6,739 nt of DNA from an uncultured Fusobacteriaceae bacterium. Lineage in GTDB: Bacteria; Fusobacteriota; Fusobacteriia; Fusobacteriales; Fusobacteriaceae. A model generated the notes under the pieces. That model was not told the origin of the DNA and ran no database searches. It saw only the letters and a list, made by a program, of their open reading frames with translations. The translations under genes and the position numbers were made by a program. Positions 1 to 6,239 of this stretch are shown here, piece after piece. Where the stretch lies: NCBI GenBank assembly GCA_947072715.1, contig CAMTJB010000056.1, positions 1-6,739 of the forward strand. Reading direction: 5' to 3'. Positions within the stretch are counted from its first letter, which is position 1. The number at the start of each line of letters is the position of its first letter.

Positions 1-81
1 GGTAAAAAAGCAACAAAAAATAGAAAACTATATAATGGTGGTATTAAGTGTTATTTCTATCAATATCATGGTGAAAGATAG
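1..81 (+). CDS. 3' end of an unidentified gene (partial)
   Basis: An open frame enters from the left edge and ends at TAG 79-81, giving 26 C-terminal residues that start GKKATKNRKLYNGG and end in YFYQYHGER. The tail is basic and rich in Tyr, Lys and Gly, with no membrane segment or C-terminal beta-signal, so it looks like a cytosolic protein. I do not recognise the family from this fragment. Its stop overlaps the Shine-Dalgarno (AGGTGA, 80-85) of the next gene, whose ATG lies 8 nt after the stop, so the two are very probably co-transcribed and perhaps translationally coupled. The start and most of the gene lie outside the window. Confidence 0.6.
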   Translation, partial: GKKATKNRKLYNGGIKCYFYQYHGER

Positions 82-89
82 GTGAAATT

Positions 90-743
90 ATGGATTTAGA
101 AAATGTAATAAGTAATGGAATTGAAATTATACTTCAATCTTTAGCACTAGGAAACAAAAAATATGAAAAATTTAAAGAGATAGGTGATATTTCTGGATAT
201 GAAATCGTAGAAAAAGAATTTTTAAGTAAGTATGAAAAACTTTATTTAGGATTTTTCGATGAAAATACTTTAAAGGCATTCCAAACTAATGCAGAAGAGA
301 TAGAGAAAATTTTAAATGATATTAGAGAAAAAAATGGTTTTTCTATGGAGTTTATAGAGGAACAAAAAAAATTAAGAAGAGAACTATCTGGAGACTCAGG
401 AAGTGAGGTTGTAAAAAATCTTTATGAATACCAGATTAAAGAATTAAAAAGTAAAAAATCAAAACTTCTTATAGAAGCTGATGATATACTAAAGAAAGAA
501 TTTGAAATTAACGAAAAATTAAGTAATGCCATTCAGCAAGAGGAGCAAACAGAGATTATATATGAGCTTCATCCTTTGAGAGAAAGATTTCGAGAAATAG
601 ATAAAAAACTCATTGATTTAGAAGGGAAAATTGCAGAATTAGAAGGAAAAATAAATAAAAAATGGTATTATGAGATATATGGTACTGTAAAAAAAGAAGA
701 GTTACTGGAATCATATAAAAATGTATTTAAAAACGGGGAGTGA
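90..743 (+). CDS. Hypothetical coiled-coil protein, 217 aa
   Basis: I do not recognise this family. The ATG at 90 is preceded by AGGTGA (80-85), supporting the start. There is no signal peptide or membrane segment, so the product should be cytosolic. Residues 1-100 are predicted helical and mixed in charge. Residues about 104-192 are very rich in Glu and Lys with Leu/Ile spacing typical of a long coiled coil, with a possible break at the His-Pro near residue 161. A short aromatic stretch (KKWYYEIYG, about 190-198) and an acidic/basic tail follow. The gene sits 8 nt after the upstream stop, and its own end contains the GGGGAG ribosome-binding site of the isomerase gene, so it is the middle gene of a tight cluster. 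A structural or adaptor role is possible but not shown. Base composition matches its neighbours. Confidence 0.75.
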   Translation: MDLENVISNGIEIILQSLALGNKKYEKFKEIGDISGYEIVEKEFLSKYEKLYLGFFDENTLKAFQTNAEEIEKILNDIREKNGFSMEFIEEQKKLRRELSGDSGSEVVKNLYEYQIKELKSKKSKLLIEADDILKKEFEINEKLSNAIQQEEQTEIIYELHPLRERFREIDKKLIDLEGKIAELEGKINKKWYYEIYGTVKKEELLESYKNVFKNGE

Positions 744-748
744 TTTCA

Positions 749-1402
749 ATGGGGAGCAATAGAATAGTGAATATCGTAATATTAATAGCAATATTAGTTG
801 GTATGCATATTTTAATAACGAAAATCAGGGGCAAAAAAGTTAAGCATTCAGCAATAAATATAATACAGGAGGCAGTAATAGTGGAAAATTTAGATTTAAA
901 AGCAGTTATCAAAACAAATAAAGGGGATATCAACATTAAGTTATTCCCAGAGGTGGCACCAGTTACAGTTTTAAACATGATAACTTTAGCACAAAACAAA
1001 TATTATGATGGAATCAAGTTTCATAGAGTTATATCAGACTTTATGATTCAAGGTGGAGATCCAACAGGAACAGGAGCTGGAGGACCAGGATATAACTTCC
1101 ACGACGAGTTCAAGAAAGAAGTAGTATTTAACAAACCAGGAATTTTAGCAATGGCTAATGCAGGACCAGGAACAAACGGTTCTCAATTCTTCATAACACA
1201 TGTAGAAACTCCATGGTTAAACCACAAGCATACAATATTTGGAGAAGTAGTTTCTGCAGATGATCAAAAAGTTGTTAATGCTATTAGACAAGGGGATACA
1301 ATTACTACTATAGAAATTGTAGGAGACGCTACTAAGTTAATAGAAGCAAACCAAGAAATAGTTACAAAAATTGAAACAGCAATAAAAAATAGAAAAAAAT
1401 AA
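749..1402 (+). CDS. Cyclophilin-type peptidyl-prolyl cis-trans isomerase with N-terminal membrane anchor
   Basis: Catalyses cis-trans isomerisation of peptide bonds before proline (EC 5.2.1.8), assisting folding. From ATG 749 the protein is 217 aa. Residues about 6-22 (IVNIVILIAILVGMHIL) form one hydrophobic segment followed by basic residues. The cyclophilin domain runs from about residue 45 to 200. Its core motifs are intact: FHRV with the catalytic Arg at 93, FMIQGGDPTGTGAGGPG, and MANAGPGTNGSQFFI, then TPWLNHKHTIFGEV. ATG 749 has GGGGAG at 735-740 with 8-nt spacing. The GTG at 740 that extends the frame lies inside that site and is not used. A second, better ribosome site precedes an in-frame GTG at 881, which would give a 173-aa cytosolic form beginning MENLDLKAVI, the usual length of a small bacterial cyclophilin. 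Either one or both starts may be used. A strong terminator follows the stop directly. Confidence 0.93.
   Translation: MGSNRIVNIVILIAILVGMHILITKIRGKKVKHSAINIIQEAVIVENLDLKAVIKTNKGDINIKLFPEVAPVTVLNMITLAQNKYYDGIKFHRVISDFMIQGGDPTGTGAGGPGYNFHDEFKKEVVFNKPGILAMANAGPGTNGSQFFITHVETPWLNHKHTIFGEVVSADDQKVVNAIRQGDTITTIEIVGDATKLIEANQEIVTKIETAIKNRKK
867..883 (+). promoter_or_regulatory. Internal Shine-Dalgarno and GTG start inside the cyclophilin gene
   Basis: A full-consensus AGGAGG at 867-872 is followed after 8 nt by GTG at 881-883, in the same frame as ATG 749. Initiation here would remove the 44-residue anchor-containing extension and yield a soluble cyclophilin whose first residues (MENLDLKAVIKTNKGDI) match the normal N-terminus of cytosolic family members. 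The site is stronger than the upstream GGGGAG. It decides whether the product is cytosolic, membrane-bound or both. Seen: site, spacing and frame. Inferred: its use. Confidence 0.65.
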
Positions 1403-1409
1403 AAAAATT

Positions 1410-1446
1410 ATGGGGGTTTTACAATATTGTAGAACCTCCATTTTTT
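1410..1446 (+). terminator. Rho-independent terminator after the cyclophilin gene
   Basis: Arms 1411-1423 (TGGGGGTTTTACA) and 1428-1440 (TGTAGAACCTCCA) pair over 13 bp with two G-U wobbles around an ATAT loop, and six T follow at 1441-1446. An extra A-T pair (1410/1441) can form. It begins 8 nt after the cyclophilin stop and separates this cluster from the downstream glycan operon. Confidence 0.9.
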
Positions 1447-1590
1447 ATATGAGAAATTAAATTAATTACATAATGTAAAAATATTTAATTTAAAATAAAA
1501 GGATATATTAAATTAATTTAATATATAAATATCAGAGAAGTTAATTATTTAAAGTTATTAAAAGAAAGTAATAATAAAATATTTTAAATA
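1447..1590 (+). promoter_or_regulatory. AT-rich leader, presumed promoter region of the glycan operon
   Basis: This 144-nt stretch lies between the terminator and the ribosome site of the GH16 gene and is nearly pure A/T. As the only sizeable gap before the four-gene operon, it should hold its promoter. No convincing TTGACA/TATAAT pair stands out because weak -10-like AT hexamers occur everywhere, for example TATAAA at 1524-1529 and TAATAA at 1569-1574. The most notable structure is the 24-bp palindrome listed separately. I see no riboswitch-like fold and no small ORF with a ribosome site. Confidence 0.5.
1503..1526. repeat. Perfect 24-bp palindrome, possible operator
   Basis: Half-sites ATATATTAAATT (1503-1514) and AATTTAATATAT (1515-1526) are exact reverse complements with no spacer. 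The 12-mer ATTAAATTAATT at its core (1507-1518) also occurs at 1456-1467, 51 bp upstream, close to five helical turns. It lies about 75 bp before the GH16 start, where an operator for the glycan operon would be expected. In sequence this AT-rich a 12-bp half-site can arise by chance, so the operator role is only a candidate. Confidence 0.35.
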
Positions 1591-1601
1591 GGGAGTTGAG
1601 T

Positions 1602-2873
1602 ATGAAAAAAATATTTATAATCATTTTTTTATTATGTTATGCTCAGCTTTATTGTGAAAATGATGCAGGTGATAATGTGTCCAAGAGTAATCTAATAAGA
1701 AATTCAGAGTTTTCTTCATCAATAAAGAATACATGGGGAATTGTAAAAAATTATGGATCTAAAGGAAATTTTAGTTTTAAAAATAATTATTTTGAGGCAA
1801 TATCTCTAGCAACGGATATTAGAGAAGAGTATGCTTTTCAACTATATCAAGAAAATATAAGCTTAAGAAAAGGGGGGATTTATAAAATATCTTTAGAAGC
1901 TGAAGCAGATGGAGAGGAGCAGCTTTTTATAAAGATGACAGGAACAAATTCTACCAATTGGAAGACGTATCTTTTTAAAAAGTTTGAAGTAACACCTAAT
2001 TACCAGAGATATGAATATATTTTTTCTGTGGAAAAAGCAGATGGAAAAGCAAGAGTGGAGTTTTGGTTAACAAAAGCTAAAACTAAAATAAGGATTAGAA
2101 ATGTAAAATTAGAGCTAATAGATATCTACGATGTAAAGAAAAAAGAGAGAGCAGCAGAAAAAGAGGTGGAATTTAAAAAACTGATTTGGAGTGAAGAATT
2201 TAATTATGAGGGGGAATTGGATAAAAAAAATTGGAGATTTGAATTAGGAGATTCAGGATGGGGGAATAAAGAGATTCAAAATTATACAGATAAACTAGAG
2301 AATGCTTATGTAAAAGACGGTATTTTAAATATAGTAGCATTAAAGGATGATAAAAATAAAATAACTTCAGCTAGAGTCGTAACAAAAGGGTTGAGAACTT
2401 TTAACTATGGTGAGGTTGAGGTCAAGGCTAGGCTTCCAGAAGGGAAAGGAACTTGGCCAGCAATATGGCTTTATGGAGCAGGAAGAAAATATTCGGAAAT
2501 AGATATAATGGAGCATGTAGGAGCAGAAAAGGGAATAGTACATTTTTCTGCACACACTTCAAATCACTTATGGGATTTAGAAAGTCATAGAACGTCATCA
2601 GTAAAAATAGAAAGAGCTACAGAAGACTTTAACATATATACTTTAAAATGGGCCCCTACATATCTGAAAGGATATGTAAACAATGTAGAGTACTTTAACC
2701 TATATAGAGATGACTTTCCACCAGAATTTTGGAGCTTTGACGATAGGATGTTTATAATATTAAATCTAGCAGTTGGAGGAACATGGGGAGGAGTAGAAGG
2801 AGTAGATTATAAATCCTTTCCACAAAAGTTAGAAATAGATTATATTAGAGTTTATGAGTACAAAAAAAACTAA
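1602..2873 (+). CDS. Secreted GH16 beta-glucanase (laminarinase-like) with N-terminal carbohydrate-binding-like domain
   Basis: Predicted endo-acting glycoside hydrolase family 16 enzyme, 423 aa, cleaving beta-1,3- or mixed-linkage glucan. Residues 1-18 are a signal peptide (KK, then a hydrophobic run, ending near LYC/EN). The Cys context is not a proper lipobox, so a soluble periplasmic or secreted protein is likelier than a lipoprotein. Residues about 28-173 resemble a CBM4/9-type beta-sandwich (NLIRNSEF opening, alternating beta pattern, ending RIRNVKLELI). A charged linker follows (about 174-191). The GH16 domain spans about 192-421, with SEEFN, GWGNKEIQNYT, KGKGTWPAIW-like and NLAVGGTWGG motifs. 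The catalytic motif EIDIME supplies nucleophile Glu299, Asp301 and acid/base Glu304, all intact. ATG 1602 has GGGAG (1591-1595) at 6-nt spacing; a TTG at 1596 is too close to that site. First gene of an operon with a glycosyltransferase 20 bp downstream, suggesting it trims or releases a self-made polymer. Scavenging of environmental glucan is the alternative. Confidence 0.92.
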   Translation: MKKIFIIIFLLCYAQLYCENDAGDNVSKSNLIRNSEFSSSIKNTWGIVKNYGSKGNFSFKNNYFEAISLATDIREEYAFQLYQENISLRKGGIYKISLEAEADGEEQLFIKMTGTNSTNWKTYLFKKFEVTPNYQRYEYIFSVEKADGKARVEFWLTKAKTKIRIRNVKLELIDIYDVKKKERAAEKEVEFKKLIWSEEFNYEGELDKKNWRFELGDSGWGNKEIQNYTDKLENAYVKDGILNIVALKDDKNKITSARVVTKGLRTFNYGEVEVKARLPEGKGTWPAIWLYGAGRKYSEIDIMEHVGAEKGIVHFSAHTSNHLWDLESHRTSSVKIERATEDFNIYTLKWAPTYLKGYVNNVEYFNLYRDDFPPEFWSFDDRMFIILNLAVGGTWGGVEGVDYKSFPQKLEIDYIRVYEYKKN

Positions 2874-2893
2874 ATAAAAAAGGGGAATTAAAG

Positions 2894-4192
2894 ATGGAAA
2901 ATCAACCAGGAAAATTATCAGTTAGCAGAAATTATGTTCGTTCATCAATTGCACTTTTATGTGCATTTTTATGGGCAGCCTTTTCTACATATATAGCTTT
3001 GCCTTGGATAAGTGATTTAACTGAATATGTATATTTGTGGATAGCTCTTTATATTGTAATAACATTAGCTATTTTACCAGGATTTTTAAATATGTTTTTG
3101 GCTTTTATGCTACTTTTCAAAAGAAATATAAAGGATGATAACGTCCCTGTTTCTCATTTAGTAGAATATCCAGAAATAGATATTTTAGTAGCTGCATACA
3201 ATGAAGAAGAAAGTATAGAATCTACAATTTGCTCAATATTAGAAAATGGTTACAATGGAAAAATTAATGTATACTGTGCAGATGATGCTTCTAAAGATAG
3301 AACATTAGAAATTATAAAGAAATATAGTTTAGATAATGTTAAATATATTAGCAATGAGACTAATTTAGGAAAGGCAAAGTCTTTAAATAAGTTATTAGTG
3401 CAAACTAAGTCAGAAATAATTGTAACGTTAGATGCAGATAGTATTTTAGAAAAAGGAGCTTTAAATTCAATTGTAGAAACATATAAATTAAATCCAAATA
3501 TTGTAGCTGTAGCAGGTAATATAAAAACAGGTACTAATGATACGTTTATTCAAAAATTACAAAGATATGATTATGAGATTGCTATTTATGCAGTAAAATC
3601 AGCTCAAAGTATGCTTAATGGAGTTTTGGTAGCACAAGGTGCATTTAGTGCATACAATGGTGATTTACTTAGAAAACACTCTTATAAAGAAGATACTATA
3701 GGTGAAGATATAGTAATAACTTGGAAACTATTAGAAGACAAAGAAAATTTAATTATCTATGATAGAAATGCTATTTGTAGAACTAGTACACCAAGAACTT
3801 TAGATAAGTTTTATAAACAAAGAGTAAGATGGGCTAGAGGAATGATAGAGGGATTTAGATCATCTCCTAAATTATACAAAACTAAAAGATTATCATCATT
3901 CTTTGTTTGCACGAATATGCTATTTCCACTTTTAGACTTTACTTATACCTTTATTTTTATACCAGCTTTAATATGCGATATAATAAGAATGGAATCAAAC
4001 AATATAGTGGGACTATGGACACTTTTAGTTATACCTGTAGGAATAGTTCAGAATTTAATTATAGCTTATAAAAATAACTGTAAAATTGATATTTATTTTG
4101 TGTTTTATACTTTAACATATAGTTTTTTCAATCAATCAGCCAGTCTCGTAGGATATTTTAGTGAGATTAAAGGAGTTGCTAAAAAATGGTAA
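2894..4192 (+). CDS. Membrane family 2 glycosyltransferase, PgaC-like processive polysaccharide synthase
   Basis: Predicted inner-membrane synthase that polymerises a nucleotide-sugar into a beta-linked glycan and may extrude it. The 432-aa length is close to E. coli PgaC (about 441). Membrane segments lie at about 18-38 and 46-75 before the catalytic domain and about 337-364, 371-391 and 398-421 after it. The GT-A domain (about 94-320) carries the full processive signature: Asp130/Asp131 in CADDASKDRT, Asp180-Ala-Asp182 in the DxD motif, Gly270-Glu271-Asp272 as the catalytic GED, and Gln309-Arg-Val-Arg-Trp313 as QxxRW. No PilZ c-di-GMP domain is present. ATG 2894 has AGGGG (2881-2885) at 8-nt spacing. 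The gene overlaps the next by 7 bp. Sugar and linkage cannot be read from sequence: the QRVRW region resembles poly-GlcNAc synthases, while the neighbouring GH16 argues for a glucan. Confidence 0.9.
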   Translation: MENQPGKLSVSRNYVRSSIALLCAFLWAAFSTYIALPWISDLTEYVYLWIALYIVITLAILPGFLNMFLAFMLLFKRNIKDDNVPVSHLVEYPEIDILVAAYNEEESIESTICSILENGYNGKINVYCADDASKDRTLEIIKKYSLDNVKYISNETNLGKAKSLNKLLVQTKSEIIVTLDADSILEKGALNSIVETYKLNPNIVAVAGNIKTGTNDTFIQKLQRYDYEIAIYAVKSAQSMLNGVLVAQGAFSAYNGDLLRKHSYKEDTIGEDIVITWKLLEDKENLIIYDRNAICRTSTPRTLDKFYKQRVRWARGMIEGFRSSPKLYKTKRLSSFFVCTNMLFPLLDFTYTFIFIPALICDIIRMESNNIVGLWTLLVIPVGIVQNLIIAYKNNCKIDIYFVFYTLTYSFFNQSASLVGYFSEIKGVAKKW

Positions 4193-5163
4193 AAAAGTTA
4201 AATATGAAAGGAAAACAGAAAAAAATAGGGATATTAGCAATTTTTTTAGTATTATCATCGTTGTCATACGGAGCAGGAGAGGTTTATTTAAGTTCAAGAT
4301 TTTATGATAAAAATGAAAAAAATATAGGATATGGACCAGGAAATAAAAAAACTAGATACGAATTGAATGGTTGGAGTGATACTTTTGAAGATCAATCAAT
4401 AAAATTCAGACTTAGAGAATATAGAGGTGACGAAGAGGATTGGAGAGATGGTCACGATAATAAGTTTGAATATTATTTTCATCATGGTGGAATAGGGGAA
4501 ACAAAAGTAAGACATAGTACACATTTAGAGTATAGAGATTATTTTAATAATAAATCTTATCTTATATCTGAAAGATTTAACTTTGCAAGATACTATCCTA
4601 AATATTTTGACTGGTTATTAGTATCTCCATTTTATACTTATACAGTATATTCAGATAGTAGTGCATCTTATCAAAATGATATAGGGATCTCTTTGGAATA
4701 TGGAAAAGAATTTGAAACTTGGGATTATAGTGGTAGAATTATAGCTTCAAGACAATATTTTTCTGATAATGCTCAACCAAATAGAGCAGGATACCCAGAT
4801 GAAAAATATAGCAATAATACAATGATATACATGGAATTTTACCTAACTAAAACATTCTACAAATATACATTCGAAAATAGTAAAGATTCTATCTCTTTAA
4901 AAACAGAATTTGGATTAGATCCATACGAATATAATAGAATAGCATATAGATGGAATTCCGTTTATACGCATCAGGCAGAAAGAGCAGTATATTCAACATA
5001 TATGCTTCCTTATATTGAATATGAAAAATTTTTAGCAAAGGATTTAAGTTTGATATTATCTGTAGGTGCTGAATATAGAAACTGGAGAAGAGTAGAATAT
5101 AACGATGTAGCAGATTGGACTTGGCAAGCACAGGCTTTAGCAGGAATAAAATATCAGTGGTAG
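4186..5163 (+). CDS. Outer-membrane beta-barrel protein, candidate polysaccharide porin
   Basis: 325 aa. A basic N-terminus and hydrophobic core (about 14-27) end in SYGA/GE, a signal peptidase I site after Ala30. The mature part (about 295 aa) alternates polar and aromatic residues in strand-length stretches, is very rich in Tyr, Arg and Glu, has no transmembrane helix, and ends in AGIKYQW. A terminal aromatic in such a strand is the classical BAM-recognised signal of outer-membrane barrels. The size fits roughly 12-16 strands. No TPR region is present, unlike PgaA or BcsC. ATG 4186 lies inside the end of the synthase gene (ATGGTAA), with AGGAG at 4171-4175; ATG 4204 is an alternative without a ribosome site. 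The tight coupling to the synthase suggests export of its polymer across the outer membrane. I do not recognise a named family, and an oligosaccharide uptake porin is an alternative. Confidence 0.82.
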   Translation: MVKKLNMKGKQKKIGILAIFLVLSSLSYGAGEVYLSSRFYDKNEKNIGYGPGNKKTRYELNGWSDTFEDQSIKFRLREYRGDEEDWRDGHDNKFEYYFHHGGIGETKVRHSTHLEYRDYFNNKSYLISERFNFARYYPKYFDWLLVSPFYTYTVYSDSSASYQNDIGISLEYGKEFETWDYSGRIIASRQYFSDNAQPNRAGYPDEKYSNNTMIYMEFYLTKTFYKYTFENSKDSISLKTEFGLDPYEYNRIAYRWNSVYTHQAERAVYSTYMLPYIEYEKFLAKDLSLILSVGAEYRNWRRVEYNDVADWTWQAQALAGIKYQW

Positions 5164-5176
5164 GAGTTGAGAGAGA

Positions 5177-6154
5177 ATGAAAAAAATCATAGGAATATTT
5201 TTTTTGGTAGTCTCATTAAGTTTATTTGCTGAAAGCCTAAATGTTGTATTTTTTAATACTTCAAATGGGAATGACTATATAGGTTTAGAAAAGGGAATCT
5301 TTGACGGACTAAAGAGAGCTAAGAAAGATTTTAATATAAATTTAGAGGTTATAGATGTAGATTTATCAATAGAAAATAAGATCCCTTTAGATAAAGTTTT
5401 GTCAACTAAACACTATGATTTAGTAATAACAGATACTAAAATGTATAATGAAGAGTTGATAAAATATGCAGATAAAAATTTGACTACAAGATTTATTCTT
5501 ATAGATAGTAAAGTTGAAAAGGTATTTAATATAACAACTCTTATATTTGAATTAGAGAAGCCAGCTTATATGGCTGGGGTCATGGCGGCTCAGAAAACTA
5601 CAGATAACATAGTTGGATTTGTAGGGATTAGAAAAAGTAATATAACAGATTATTATTTTTATAAGTTTAAACAAGGGGTAAAATCTATTAATCCTGATAT
5701 TAAAATAATAGCTAAATATGTTGATGACAAAGTGAAAAAAGGGGAAAATCCATTTGAAAGCCCTTATTCAGGATATTTAATAGGTCAAGAATTAATAGAT
5801 AAAGGTGCAGATGTAATATTTCATATGGCATCAAAAAGTGGACTTGGTGTAATAGAAGCTGCTTTTGAGACAGAGAATGTTAAAGTAATTGGAGCATCTT
5901 TTTATCAAGATTCATTATATGATGGAAAAGTTGTAGTAGCTTCTATTTATCCAGATGTAAGTTACTATATTTATACAATAATTAATACTATGAAAAATGA
6001 TATGTCTACTCCTAACAAGTATAGAGTATCGCTAGAAAATGGTGCAATGATAAATACAGCTATACTTCCTGAAAATAAAAATTTCTCTGAGGGGGAAAAA
6101 AAATATCTTGGTAAAGTTCTAGATAGTTTACAAGAATTAGATTATTCAAATTAA
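5177..6154 (+). CDS. Periplasmic BMP/PnrA-family substrate-binding protein
   Basis: 325 aa, typical for the basic membrane protein (BMP, PnrA/TmpC/Med-like) family, whose characterised members bind purine nucleosides for ABC uptake. Residues 1-18 are a signal peptide ending LFA/ES with no lipobox Cys, so the protein should be free in the periplasm, whereas family members are usually lipoproteins. Family landmarks are KPAYMAGVMAA (128-138), VGFVGI, GVKSINPDIKI (167-177), a YVDD strand, QELIDKGADVIFHMASKSGLGVIEAA (204-229) and a VIGASFYQ strand (237-244). The usual N-terminal DDGSFN-like segment and the VIGVDSDQ-like ligand segment are both altered (NTSNGNDY; IGASFYQD), so the ligand may differ. 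AGGAG at 5162-5166 overlaps the preceding stop and supports ATG 5177. It is the last operon gene. No ABC permease or ATPase is nearby, pointing to a sensor or accessory role rather than uptake. Confidence 0.85.
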   Translation: MKKIIGIFFLVVSLSLFAESLNVVFFNTSNGNDYIGLEKGIFDGLKRAKKDFNINLEVIDVDLSIENKIPLDKVLSTKHYDLVITDTKMYNEELIKYADKNLTTRFILIDSKVEKVFNITTLIFELEKPAYMAGVMAAQKTTDNIVGFVGIRKSNITDYYFYKFKQGVKSINPDIKIIAKYVDDKVKKGENPFESPYSGYLIGQELIDKGADVIFHMASKSGLGVIEAAFETENVKVIGASFYQDSLYDGKVVVASIYPDVSYYIYTIINTMKNDMSTPNKYRVSLENGAMINTAILPENKNFSEGEKKYLGKVLDSLQELDYSN

Positions 6155-6205
6155 AAATAAAAAAGGTTTAGAAATTAATAATTTCTAAACCTTTTTTATT
6201 TTTAA
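6151..6205. terminator. Bidirectional rho-independent terminator (perfect 26-bp inverted repeat)
   Basis: Arms 6151-6176 and 6180-6205 are exact reverse complements with a 3-nt AAT between them. The stem core is AGGTTTAGAAATT. The flanks are A-runs on the left (6159-6164) and T-runs on the right (6192-6197, then ATTTTT), so either strand reads as hairpin plus U-tract. It serves the BMP gene on + and the convergent UDG-like gene on -. The left arm includes the BMP stop codon (6152-6154). It closes the four-gene operon. Confidence 0.93.
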
Positions 6206-6239
6206 GATTAAGAATTAAATTAAGAACCAAAGCGTTAAT

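Noticed and set aside
740..748. GTG 740 as start of the cyclophilin
   Set aside because: It lies inside the GGGGAG ribosome site and has no site of its own; ATG 749 has ideal spacing.
727..999. Minus-strand 90-aa open frame opposite the cyclophilin N-terminus
   Set aside because: It is antisense to a well-supported gene, has no convincing ribosome site, and its hydrophobicity comes from antisense reading of AT-rich codons.
1596..1601. TTG 1596 as start of the GH16 gene
   Set aside because: It directly abuts GGGAG, leaving no spacing; ATG 1602 begins a normal signal peptide.
1602..1660. GH16 protein as a lipoprotein
   Set aside because: The Cys after AQLY lacks a lipobox (no small residue at -1), so standard signal peptidase I cleavage is likelier.
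2367..2555. Minus-strand 62-aa open frame
   Set aside because: It is antisense to the GH16 catalytic core, short, and shows no recognisable domain.
4889..5131. Minus-strand 80-aa open frame
   Set aside because: It lies opposite the barrel gene, and the Leu/Ile/Tyr-rich translation is an artefact of the opposite strand.
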